Below, piece by piece: positions 1-10,559 of a DNA stretch of 64,000 nt. The notes under the pieces are model-generated. The model worked only from the letters and a program-made list of their open reading frames with translations. It did not search any database and was not told the DNA's origin. The position numbers and the translations under genes are program-made. Source of the stretch: Trichopria drosophilae (Eukaryota; Arthropoda; Insecta; Hymenoptera; Diapriidae); contig CM059585.1 in assembly GCA_030407085.1 (NCBI GenBank), forward strand, positions 88,302,501 to 88,366,500. The letters are read 5' to 3'. Numbering within the stretch: the first letter of the stretch is position 1; each line of letters opens with the position of its first letter.

Positions 1-232
1 TTACTGTATAGAGAATGAGCGTCGCGCATCGAAAGCGAAGCATTTCTCGTCGCGGAGGTTTTTTAATTCATTAAAAACATTACAAAATAAAACAGAAATT
101 GTGATAAAGCAAATAACCAAATTAATGTTCTATATCTATTAAAATTCAGGATGATAGGAGAAACAGCCTTTAAGTTTTATTAGTAAATAAAAGCAATCGT
201 TCAATAGTAATTCGATTTCGAATACAGGCATG

Positions 233-260
233 TGGGCAAATCCACGGAACCGTGTGATTT
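233..260 (+). repeat. left terminal inverted repeat of the transposon
   Basis: Exact 28-bp match to the reverse complement of 4000-4027. The TIR contains an internal dyad, CACGG-AA-CCGTG (243-254), which could be a transposase binding site; that role is inference. Confidence 0.93.
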
Positions 261-1072
261 GATGTTACCCTCTATTTAAACCAGTTTAATAATATTATAT
301 CATTTTTTTGTTAGTATCAGTTTCTTTTTAATAACATATTTAACAGAAAAATCAAATAAAAGTATAAGTTTCATACGTTTCATGTAAAATAAGTCATACA
401 TGAGCTCAAAAAATCAAATTTGACGTGTTACACTTTAGTATCTTTTTGACTTAAATGTGTATAATTTTTTCAGCACAAAACAAAATCATCCAAAACAAAT
501 TATAAATGATTCTTCTTATATTCACAAATGTATTGCACGTTGACTAAAATATGTGCTCCTTAATTAAAAGTAAATTACAACAATTCAAAAGGTGTTACTC
601 CCAATTTTCAATAACAGAAAATCATAAAAATTTTTTCATTTTGTGCTTTCAGCGGTGATGCAATCCTAATTTTTTTTTAATGAGCGTATTAATGGTACAA
701 AAATGAAGAAATTAAGTGCTTATTAAACAGTGTGCTTTCAAAAATAAAGATAATATAACAATAGTTATGTGTGTATCTATAAGCGTGAATGGCTTGAAAT
801 TTAGACTTTTTTTAATAGCACAATCACAAATTAAAGAATTAAAGGTTCGAAGTTTGCGTGAATGATAGATATTATTATTAAGAACATTATTCCCGAACGC
901 TAATTAGGTTCTTCAATTAAAACATTTAAAAAACGTTAAATATAAAAATTTCTCTAAACTTTCATGGTTAAAATAATCGATATCAAGTATGAATATGTCA
1001 GTTTTCATTTGTTATACGTTCAGTATATATTCGTTTACATTAAAAAGTTGGTTAGGAAATATATATTTCACA
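261..1072 (+). other. 5' non-coding part of the transposon
   Basis: About 810 bp of A+T-rich DNA between the left TIR and the first coding exon. No long ORF is present. It presumably holds the transposase promoter and 5' UTR, but I see no convincing core promoter and no subterminal repeat shared with the right end. Confidence 0.5.
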
Positions 1073-3593
1073 ATGGGTAAGTAACATTAAAATTTGCGTT
1101 TTTTTACTAATATAATTATACAATAATTATTGCCACGTATACATTATATGTAAAAATAATTACATAGTTTGTATAACCTATGAATAAATGAAATGTAGAT
1201 GAAACGGAAAAAATAAGAAGAGAAGAATTATTATTATTAAAAAGAGAAAAGCAAAGAAAGAAGCGTGAAGAATCTGCTGAAGCACGTGCCCAGGAATTAC
1301 TTCGTAAACAAAAATACAATGATGAAAAGCGTACTGAAAAAGAAAAGAATGATTTGAGGTTAAAAATGTGAGTTTTTTTATTATCCCATTATTATCATGA
1401 CTTAAAAATATTAGAGTTGAAATTGAGAACAATATATTTATTTTAGCAATAAAACAATGGTAAATTCCAAGAACGATATTTCTTTCTCGCACTTCTTTCC
1501 AGAAATAAGTAGTCAAACCGATGATGCACCTTCTCCTCATTTAGTTGCGTATAATGTATCACCTGATGACTCGCCAAATTTAAAAAGGAAAAATATTAAC
1601 AAATTAGAAAAAAAACGACACAAATCTTGTAGAAAGTCTTAAAAAAACTATTCGATTCACACGAGCTAGAGAGGAAAAATTACGCAGAAAAAATAAAAAG
1701 TTAATGAAGATCATAAAAACAAAAAATGTAATTATTAGAAGGTTGAAAATGAAATGTTATCGTTTATCGGATCGAAAAAAAGATGATATTTTGGAAAAAG
1801 TAAAGAAAATTGAACGCAAAGGACCCAGTGAAATTAGAAAAAAATTATTGTATGCTGAGGCTCTTAATGAACAATTAATAGAAAGAAAAAAAACCTTAAC
1901 AGATGAGAAATCAAGATCAATTTTTACACAATGTATTGCGGGGAAAATAGTTAAGAAGTATAGATGTATGAAAAAAATGAAACATTTAATTTCTATGACG
2001 ACTCAAAAGAAGTACAGTAACTTGAAAGCATTGAAATTAGAAAAGTCTCATACCAAAAAAATTGCTGTTAAAAAGGAAATATTAGAAAAAGTTCAAATAT
2101 TTTTGGAAAAAGACGAAAACTCTGCCATTGCACCTGGAGTTAATGACACAATTACAAAAGGCGACACGACTAAAAGAAAGAGATTTTTACTGGATTCGAT
2201 GAATAATTTGTTGGAAAAATTTAACTCACAGGGATCTTTTAAACTCTCCAGGGGATCATTTTACAATGCAAAACCTTTTTGGATTGTAAATCGAAAAGTT
2301 ACTGGACGTGATACTTGCCTGTGCAAAGTTCATACCAACATGAATTTTTTGCTTCAAAGATTGCAGTCTTCAACCCTACTCTCCAGCTCATCATCGCAAT
2401 TATTTATAAAATCACTGGTCTGCGATCTTGAAGATAAAAAGTGTTATTATGGAGAATGCGAAAAATGTAAATCTAAAAGTATAATAAGTGATACAAATTT
2501 TGATCCGACATGGTACTTTAAATGGCAAAACAAACAAGTTAGTAGATTAGGAGCAAAGGGTCTGGATTACAATGTAAAAATAACACTTAAAGAAAAGATC
2601 ATTTGTACTGTAAACGAATTAGTTATCGAAACTAACGCATTAATTCCTCAATATTTACAACATGTGTATATCACAAATCATCAGTTTAAAGCGACTGAAA
2701 ACATCCGTAAGGATCTGAAGCAAAATGAAGTTTATATTGTGATAGACTTTTCTCAAAATTATATTTGCAAATATACTGATGAAATTCAAAGTGCTCATTT
2801 CGGTGCGTCAAAAAAGCAAATATCTTTGCACACTGGTGCTTTTTATTGCCGAGATGCATTATCTGAAAAAGTGGTATGCCATTCATTTTGTACCATTTCC
2901 GAATGTCTTAGGCACGACGCTGCATCTGTCTGGGCTCATTTAGATCCAATATTGAACTTGATCAAAAAAACTGTACCAAATTTTTTTGCGCTACATTTCC
3001 AAAGCGACGGCCCGTCCACCCAGTATAAAAATAAATTTAATTTTTATTTATTTAGCAAACATTGTGAACAAATGGGATTAAAGTACGCAACATGGAATTT
3101 TACCTCACCTGGACACGGAAAGAGCACTGCAGACGGGATTGGAGGTACCGTGAAGGGTTTGTGTGACAGAGCAGTAGCACAGGGTAAACATGTTATCACC
3201 GCTCAATCAATGCTCAATATAATAAACTCATCTTCCGAGAAGATTAAAGCCTTCTTAGTAAATGAAAGTGACATAGTTAAAATGGATTCGAATGTGAAGT
3301 TAAAATTTCAGAGTGTTCCAAATACACAAAAGATTTTTCAAATCCTTTGGAAACAACAAGATGGCAAAACGATTTATTTGAACTATTTAAGTTGTTCTTA
3401 TTGTTTATGTAATGATTTGTACGATCAACCGTGTTGTCATTTTCCTTTGCATCCCAATAAGTGGTCTTTTGAGGAGAAGAATGCCATTACTGCCAGTACT
3501 GCCACTAAGAGGAAAAGTGTCCGTAAAGTACGAAGCACGCCTGAATGTAAAAAAAAGAAGGAAACTAAAAAAATTACAAAGTTTAAAAAATGA
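1073..3593 (+). CDS. spliced DDE/D-like transposase, with one frameshift
   Basis: Proposed structure: exon 1 at 1073-1076 (ATG plus one base, then donor GTAAGT at 1077), exon 2 at 1199-1367 (acceptor TGTAG, donor GTGAGT at 1368), exon 3 from 1447 (acceptor TTTTAG) to the TGA at 3591-3593. Both junctions keep one reading frame. Exon 2 is a very charged, Arg/Lys/Glu-rich, probably coiled-coil segment. In exon 3 the frame closes at 1640-1642, but a second frame is open from 1608 to 3593. An A8 run at 1608-1615 has one base too many; removing one A would join both frames into about 772 residues. Numbered from the ATG at 1704, conserved-looking blocks are a Cys/His cluster (CLCKVH, then CxxxxCxxC near 205-255), VIDFSQNY (Asp348), SDGPSTQYKN (Asp435), GHGKSTADGIGG (His471, Asp477) and a C-terminal CSYCLCN/CCHFP cluster. 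Asp348, Asp435 and Asp477 (or a nearby Glu) are candidate catalytic acids. The fold assignment is inference. The shift could be a real mutation, a sequencing error, or hide a short intron ending at TTGTAG (1627-1632). Confidence 0.82.
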
Positions 3594-3667
3594 GTGTAAA
3601 GACAAAGATTTTGTACTATTAACATCATCATTTTTTGGTTAAAATGTAATGTAAAATATGCATGTAA

Positions 3668-3673
3668 AATAAA
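3668..3673 (+). terminator. polyadenylation signal AATAAA of the transposase gene
   Basis: AATAAA lies 75 bp after the transposase stop codon, inside the element. It is the first canonical signal downstream of the stop and suits the only gene here. Confidence 0.6.
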
Positions 3674-3999
3674 TATACAATAAGTACAAAAATAGATATT
3701 CATTACAGCAATAATACTTTTAAAAAACTAAGAATATTTTTGAAAACTTCCCATCTTTAGAAAATTCAATGAGAATATCATGTTTTAGATGCTTTAGTAG
3801 TTTTTCATTTGTTTTTTCAGTTTCAAAAAGGAAATTTTGACAGGTAAAATTTCGATGTGTTGTTTTAATTATAATTCTTTCAGCAGCAATGAAAAACGAT
3901 TCACGCAACAAAATTTTTGTTCCTGACTATATTTGTAACATATATATCCACAAATTAAAGTTGTGCTTGCAATTTGAAAATGTTAAAATGTTTATGTTT
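3674..3999 (+). other. 3' non-coding part of the transposon
   Basis: A+T-rich spacer between the polyadenylation signal and the right TIR. No ORF or internal repeat is recognisable. Confidence 0.5.
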
Positions 4000-4027
4000 A
4001 AATCACACGGTTCCGTGGATTTGCCCA
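4000..4027 (-). repeat. right terminal inverted repeat of the transposon
   Basis: Perfect reverse complement of 233-260 over all 28 bases. The match stops at once on the inner side and at the outer end, so 28 bp is the true TIR length. Confidence 0.93.
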
Positions 4028-4660
4028 TATAATGTAGAAAAAACCTATTTCAAACGTGACAAGTATAGATTTTAGTTTATTCGGTATGTCAATCGGTCTT
4101 ATTTTTCTTCCAATTAAACTTTCGGAATATACACACGCAATGCAATATAATCGATAAAACTGTTGCAAAAGTAAATGAATACACGTCGAACAAAAGCGTT
4201 GATAATAAAAAAACAATAATCAAATAATTGAATCGATTGTGAATAAACAAATTCCATGGCATTTTAAAATAAATCGGTTAGAAAACTAGAACATAGAATA
4301 ATAACAAGAAATTGAATGATAGGAATTGTGAGTATTTTTTTAATTCATTGTTCGATTTTCAGAATCCAAGGTTTGCATAATGCCAATTAAAAAAATATCT
4401 GGAATTGTCAAAATAGTCAACATATATTATAATAATAATGTTTAATATATTATTTCAACGTTTCGAACGCTAATGCGATGATGAAAACACACAACAATTT
4501 ACTCAAAAAATGTGTAAATCATGATCAATTTTGACGGAAGGTATTGACTACATGGGAAAAAAGAAAATGAAATGCACATACACACTAATCAGTATTAATA
4601 TTGTATAGGTGATCAAATCAGTAAATATGATAATAGTACATTGTGCAACTAGGCAGCAAA
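4028..4660. other. A+T-rich spacer, nothing recognised
   Basis: No ORF of note, repeat or RNA gene seen between the transposon and the next repeat. Confidence 0.5.
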
Positions 4661-4686
4661 ATAGTATTTTGGGAATAAATTGAGAG

Positions 4687-4800
4687 AAACTTATTTTGCT
4701 CCCGGCTAAATTCATTTTGCTCCCTAGGGAGAGAATGCGCTCTTTTGCTCCAGCAATATAGCTAGAAAAATAGAATTTTGCGCTCCGAGTGTGAGAAAAA
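4687..4800 (+). repeat. dispersed TTTTGCTCC-rich repeat, copy 1
   Basis: TTTTGCTCC occurs three times between 4695 and 4752. The block from CATTTTGCTCCCTAGGGAG through ATATAG to GCTCCGAGTGTGAG matches, with changes, a block at about 40249-40340 (CATTTTGCTACCTATGGAG ... AGTCCGAGAATAG). Two separated copies mark a dispersed repeat of unknown class. Confidence 0.6.
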
Positions 4801-5060
4801 TAATTCCGTCTATTGCATTTCTTGTCATGCTTGCGATGTTACAGGTGTTGATGAAACAAACAGAATTCTACGAACCAGAATTTCAGGACACAAATCGAAC
4901 ATAACGGATCATAGATTACAGATCAATCATGATTTCAATTGGACCAAAGTGAAAATTATAGTTGCTGAAGCTAATGTTTTTTAAGAGATTTTCTGAAATG
5001 TTTCCCACCTCAAAACTGAGTTCATAAACGATACCTCATTCCATCGTATGGCATTAACGA
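4751..5060 (+). pseudogene. GIY-YIG endonuclease relic of a Penelope-like retroelement
   Basis: The frame starting near 4778 reads CEKNNSVYCISCHACDVTG...ILRTRISGHKSNI...DHRLQINHDFNW. This matches what I know of the C-terminal GIY-YIG-type domain of insect Penelope-like reverse transcriptases: Cys-rich lead, TRxxxHKxNI, DHRxxxNHDFNW. The usual Tyr-Val-Gly-Gln active-site strand is degraded to VTGVDET. The frame stops at 4982-4984, and the family tail (KRFSEMF) continues one base over, so there is a frameshift. The reverse transcriptase domain expected upstream is absent. The expressed function, nicking target DNA for retrotransposition, is therefore lost. Confidence 0.65.
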
Positions 5061-8000
5061 TTCCATCATCATCATCAGCCTCCTGAAGAGGGATCAGTAG
5101 GATCCGAATCTTTGAGGTCAACCCTGCCTCCTGTTTCCTTTTTGCTCTCTTATCGAGAACAAATTTTTTTTCTCTATTTGAACAATTTTTTTTCGGATTA
5201 TGAAACGATTTTTGAAGTTTAGCAGAAATGAAATCGTTCTCTAAATTTAAAAGTTTTAAATATAATTTTCTTTCGTTGAAATCATTAAATGCAGCTGGAT
5301 ATACAATCCGGAAATCTTTCGCGCCCAGAGTTCGTAATTACGAATAAAATACAATTTGATGTAGAAAAATTATTATGTGTATATCGATTTAATACGACTT
5401 ACGAACTGCTATAAACAGGCACATTCTAGTTATAACAAACATATATTATATATTTATGACCAAAGTTTTAGTGCACTTGGGAAAGCGTATTTGATTCCCC
5501 ATTTAATAATTAATATATATTAAGTAATTTCTAAATAGTTAATCAAATATGCTCCGGTAGAAGGATCCAAATGCTTTAAAACGTTTAATACAAATACTTA
5601 AAATAAATACCTACTGCATATAATGTTTTAACTTCTCTTGACAAAATTCAATATAGATGGTAGTATATGAAGAAATAAGTGGCAAAATTAATTTTTTTTT
5701 TACTTTAAAACGGCAGGAAAATCTCATGCTTTTTTCATCGTAGACGACAAAAATAGTTGCAGTTTGGCCGAAAATTTTTTAAAACTATATAGTTGTCATG
5801 AATTTATTGGCGGTTTAACCCCTCTTCCGAGAAAAATAAACCTTTGCAACGTATCCAAGACATACCTACCAATTTATTCAAAATTTGAGACAATTTTTTT
5901 TAAGTTTTTAGTGGGTGCGCTGGATAATTTTTATTCATTAGTTTTTATGGCCGTTTAATACATTAAGACCAAGAAATTTCCATACCTTTGATATATTTCA
6001 ATGATGATTACACAATTTGTATTTACATGACAACGTATATAAAAGGCGAACATATCTTATTACATATTTTCAACACTTGCGAGAATTAAATATTGCATCG
6101 CCGCCCTCTATCGGAAATACCGCTAATTAAATCCAACTATAACTTTCGTAATCAACATGTAAATGAAATTACATTTTATCAATTCAATACAATTTAAGAG
6201 GATTGTGTGGTACTACAGCTGAGAGCATAACTAAAGATAATTACTTTAACGAAAAATAAGTACTTTAAAACTGGCAGTCATTTTTCAAAAGGTAAGATCT
6301 GTAATGCTAATAAATACTTAATGCTAATATACAATAAAAAGGGTAACCTGCATAGCTTAGGTTATAATTTTAGTATCAAAATCAAACATCCTTTCCCATT
6401 CCAGGTGTCGTTACTACTTAAGTGGTGAACCTTATTGTCTAAGTAGTAAAAGGAGATGTGTCTTGTTTGTTCCTCAACTTAAGTAGGTACTCGTCTATAC
6501 TTCCATTTATAAACGATTAAAAATAAATAGGTTCATAATAATTTACAGTAAAATCGGATCGATCACTCGATTTAATGGATATATCTACTAAAAAACGATC
6601 CTGTAACGAATATTCCAAATAAAACCAAATTCAATATACAGATAAACTAGTTGACTCAAACGTACAAAATACTCCAAAATCAAAGGTGTGTAATTTAGTT
6701 CAAAAAACCTAATCGAAAAAAATCGTTTTCCAATATTTAAATCGATTGCAAATACGATTTGTGTGTCAGCAAGATCTTGATTTGTTACGGAAGTCGAACT
6801 TCTCTCATTCGGTCACGTTTCAGTCTGATTGTTTCACTTCCTGGCCATCTGTTCGCACACTTGGCTACAGATTCGAATGTCAGCTACAACTTTAGCACAC
6901 TTCCGGCCTTGCCAGCTACCCTACTACTACTTCCGGTACGTATATTAAATCATTTATGAGCAACGCGCTCTAAATTCTATGTAATAATACATTTGACTTT
7001 AACTTACGAGCACCTTCGTCTGTTCGTTTACATACCGTACTCAAAATGTGTTGCGACTGCTCTGCAATATGAAACCAGGTGCTGTATAATGAAAATCAAA
7101 TCATATTTTAGAAAACTAAAAACGAAGGCATGTCATTGACAAAAACTGGAGTTTTGAAACCTCTCGTAATTGGGATTTTATCCCAAGATAATAAATGAAA
7201 TGGCTATTTTCCTCGAGCGGAAAAGGTTTGTTTGCGCCCAGAATGATACCCTGAGCAAATTTTCTAAGAGATCGTTTAGAAGGGCTACACCATCGTTTAC
7301 TATTAAAAATCAGAGAATCTAAAAATGGGTAAACGTTATTATTAAGCACTTGTCGTTATCAACATTGATATTATGGCTATTAGAACATTCAAGGAATTAA
7401 TGTACAATTCTCGTACCTTAACATTTTAATTCACGACGAAAGTAAAATCTCACGCACTAATCGTCGACAAATTTATCGCAAACGTCCAATGAGGTACTCG
7501 CAGCTGGAAACGATTCATAATTTGGTCCGTGTTTGCGAACACGTCCATCCTCGCATTTTACGGTGGGTGTGTTCGATGCATATCAAAAATGTTTTCTTTA
7601 TACTTCCTTTACGTTGTTTGCTATCGCGATAATGAGGCCGAAAGCACTCCATTACGTACTTCTAAAGGCAGAGTAAAACGAGATTTATGCACCTCTTAAT
7701 TCTGTCGCGTTACTTTTCCTTGGAAACTTCCGCCATTTCGCTTTTCCCGTAAACCGGAAATAAGTGCCGAATCCTCATTTCCACTGGAACCTCCGATCCG
7801 AATGCTGGATCTTTGAACGATTGCCGTTTTTCCGACTTCATTTCTCGTTTCGCTGAATTCTGGGGTTGCTCGTTTTTTTTCACCATTTCTCATCAAGATT
7901 GTCATAATTCCTTGAATTTTCTCGCCTTCCCGTGCACTTCCGATCGCGTGCAACGAGCGAACCTTGTCTGCTTCCGGTTCGCACTCGTATAGAATAGCAA

Positions 8001-8190
8001 AAGAATGAGTTTTTGCACGTTTACTTTGTGTTTATCTTTTTTTTTTACCGGCAGATAAATAATGATATGTTGAAAGTAAGCTGCGAGTGTTGATTTTTAA
8101 TTTGCGCTCATTTTTCTTTTCTGGAATTCATACGGTCTGTTCGGTTTTTGATATATCCTTAAGATTATTATTTCGAGACTAATTGGTGCA
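5061..8190. other. unique A+T-rich DNA without recognised genes
   Basis: ORFs here are short (under 90 codons) and none resembles a known family. The part from about 7440 to 8000 is somewhat richer in G+C and CpG than its surroundings and could be a regulatory island, but I see no specific element. A TTACTACTTAAG motif with a near-inverted partner lies at about 6410-6450. Confidence 0.4.
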
Positions 8191-8289
8191 ACTAAATACT
8201 AAACGCTGTTTCGAAAAAAAATTAGTGAGGGTGTTCGAAAAAAATGGAATCCCTTCAATGCGTATTTTTCTACACTGTTTTTAATGTTC

Positions 8290-8385
8290 GGGAATTAGTA
8301 GTGCTAGAAAATAGTACTTTTCGTTTCTTGCGCCGAGAATTCAATTTTTCTCACGAGGATATGATTGGTCAGACACTTGAGCTAT
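8290..8385 (+). repeat. fragment of the GTAAA-rich palindromic repeat
   Basis: AAAATAGTACTTTTCG followed by ...CCGAGAATTCAATTTTTC parallels AGATAGTACTTTTCGG...AAGTTCAATTTT at 31835-31880 and the reverse complement of about 63145-63182. It is a diverged fragment of the same dispersed family. Confidence 0.4.
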
Positions 8386-8399
8386 TCCATAATAATTAT

Positions 8400-9451
8400 C
8401 ATAATTAATATCTTAAAAATATAAAAAAAAATGTTGCGTACGACTAATTGTGGTCTTTGATTTCTTTTTAGTTTGTAATAAAATCATAAGTCTAAGTGCT
8501 AACACTCTTTGGTAAGTTCAGAGCTTTTCTTTCAATAGAAATAATTCTATATTATATTTCGATTTTTGAGTTTTATTGATGTCGTGCGGTACCTCATCAT
8601 TTGGACACTATCTACTTTATTTTAATTTATTCTTTAATGTTGTATTAAAATAAGTGGCATATTAAGTCGAAACTACATTAGATGAAGTACCCAGATGATG
8701 AAATGTGGCAAAGATAAGGCATGGAAGAGACAAATTACTACAGGCGATGAAGTTAGTAAGTCCACAGGCGATTAAATGGTCTACAGAGAAATGAATAGAC
8801 TGACATGTCTATTAAATTTCCTCCTAAGACAGCAAGTAGTTCATTAGAAAAAAATTTTAAATTACTACTTTGACGCAGTTTAAGCTTTAATTTAAATTGT
8901 AACCTTAAATAAAAATTTCAGTCGATTTACGATTTGTTGATAACCATATGTAGAGAATGTTATGGATACATTTAAGAACATATTCAATACGTTGATTTTA
9001 ATCCCAATTCTTGAGATAAAACACGAAAAAATGTAACGGATAAGATCTATTTGATATAAAATTTTATTAAATGGGAATATCATGAGTTCTAATTAAAGAG
9101 GAGGCACCTTACCGGTGAGATTTTAACTTCATTAAATTGTAATGGCAAAAAATCGACAAAAATTGTTTAAGGCATCGCTGAAAAATTAACAAAAGAAGTG
9201 TTGACAGAGTTAGATTGTTTTGTTTTTGATCACATCGACATATTATTAAATCTATCGGTAATTTGCTTTGAAATCATGAAAAGATCATACAAAAATATTT
9301 GTGTACAATTGTATATAGGTATTTAAAATTGGAGGATGAGATACGTTTTTTTTAGTAATAAAATCAACCGTTCCGTACAATAAATTCAAATATAATATTT
9401 CTTAAAACACAAAAAGTCAATATATGTTACGTTTAAATATTTATATGTATA
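8400..9451. other. unique A+T-rich DNA, nothing recognised
   Basis: No credible ORF, RNA gene or repeat seen. Confidence 0.4.
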
Positions 9452-10210
9452 TTAACCCTTTAACGCCCAGACGTTCTAAAATTCTGTTTTAACTTCATAA
9501 GTATATAAATCGTATAAATAATTTTTATTTTTTTCAAAACTAACGTTTTATTTTTAGACGTTTTTGGGACTCTTTTCTATTTTCAAGTTTAGAAAGTTAA
9601 AAAGTAAATCTTTTCAGTCGACTTTTAATGTTTTTTGTAAAAATATCATGTTTTTATGATATTTTTTCTGGGTTAAGTCAAATTTTTAAACAATGTTACT
9701 TTTCCACCGTCTTCGATTGCATATTATCGGTGGAGCCTACAGTTCTACTCAAGAGTCGTAGAGAAAAATAAATTTGACATCATGGCGTATTCAGAATGGC
9801 AGCCGCAATGACGTTTTTTTTTAAATTAACAAATTTTTTTCTTGAAAACAATAGAGAAATGGGTTTTCTTGAAACCTGTAGACTTTAGAGATTTTCTTAC
9901 AACAAAATTGTATTACAAATAGTTATAGAAAGCTCTCAAATTTTTTCAAATTATTTAAACGACTTTATTGAAAATTTAGATTTTTCGAATGTTTGAAAAA
10001 CCAAAATTGCATCAAAACATTATAGAAAAATAGAAGCTATTCTTTGTTCACTTCTAACATACTTTTATTCTCAGAAAATTTTCTGTAAAGTCTACAATTT
10101 CAGAAAAAGAAATTGTTAACTTTAAGGAAAAAATTGTCATTTCGGCTGCTATTTTAGAACAGTCATGCTGCGAATAAAATTTGTTCCTCCACAACTCTGT
10201 AGTATAACCA
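9452..10210. mobile_element. TTAA-started foldback element, right end lost
   Basis: Begins TTAA-CCCTTTAACGCCCA, an end closely similar to that at 39394 and related to those at 31252 and 34251. TTAA targets with CCC-starting ends are typical of piggyBac-like (and some Kolobok) transposons. Internally it is a diverged inverted repeat: 9721-9960 pairs loosely with 10030-10209 (for example GGCAGCCGCAATGACG against TGTCATTTCGGCTGCT). No closing TTAA end is found, because the 71-bp repeat element begins right after it. Non-coding. Confidence 0.55.
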
Positions 10211-10244
10211 TTGGGTACGGATTACGTTCATTATATGCATTAAG

Positions 10245-10550
10245 GGCAACGTCACCAAGCTAACTTAACCTAGCCAGTCAGAATTCTGCCCCCTAATAAT
10301 GCCTAAAAACATATGCGTGCCCTAAAGCTAACCTAACTTAAACAGTCATAACTCCGCTTGCTCCTAACAATGCATAAATGAATATGGCTATATAAGGAAA
10401 TTTTTAAATGTGGGATATTTTGTCGATGTGATATTTTGTCATTGTGATATTTTTATGCGAGACATTTTATCATTGTCATAATTTGACATGTGATCCGTGA
10501 TATTTTCTCGTGTGATCATTTGTTCGTGAAATAAAGACGTGCTACCGTTT
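10245..10550 (+). repeat. dispersed element carrying 71-bp minisatellite, copy 1
   Basis: Starts GGCAACGTCACC and ends near GAAATAAAGAC (10528-10538); the copy at 59850-60115 has GACAACGTCATG and GAAATAAAGAC at the matching places. It contains about 1.9 copies of a minisatellite unit (10260-10327 is 68 bp, then 10328 to about 10390) beginning CTAACCTAAC and containing CAGTCAGAACTCCGC and AATGCCTAAAA. Between array and tail, this copy alone carries a short-period tract (about 10405-10525) built on GTGATATTTTGTC. Confidence 0.7.
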
Positions 10551-10559
10551 CAAAATTTA

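Larger units (their letters stand above)
233..4027 (+). mobile_element. complete DNA transposon with 28-bp perfect TIRs
   Basis: A 3,795-bp unit bounded by identical 28-bp inverted repeats (233-260 and 4000-4027), beginning TGGGCAAATCC. It encloses a single plus-strand gene with two introns that encodes a DDE/D-like transposase. Perfect TIRs together with a nearly open gene indicate a young, probably recently active class II element. No duplicated target site is visible: the left flank ends GGCATG and the right flank begins TATAATG. The superfamily could not be assigned by eye. Proteins with the same DFSxNY, SDGPxTQY and HGKxxADGxGG blocks occur, from my knowledge, as uncharacterised proteins in many arthropod and cnidarian genomes. 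Confidence 0.88.
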
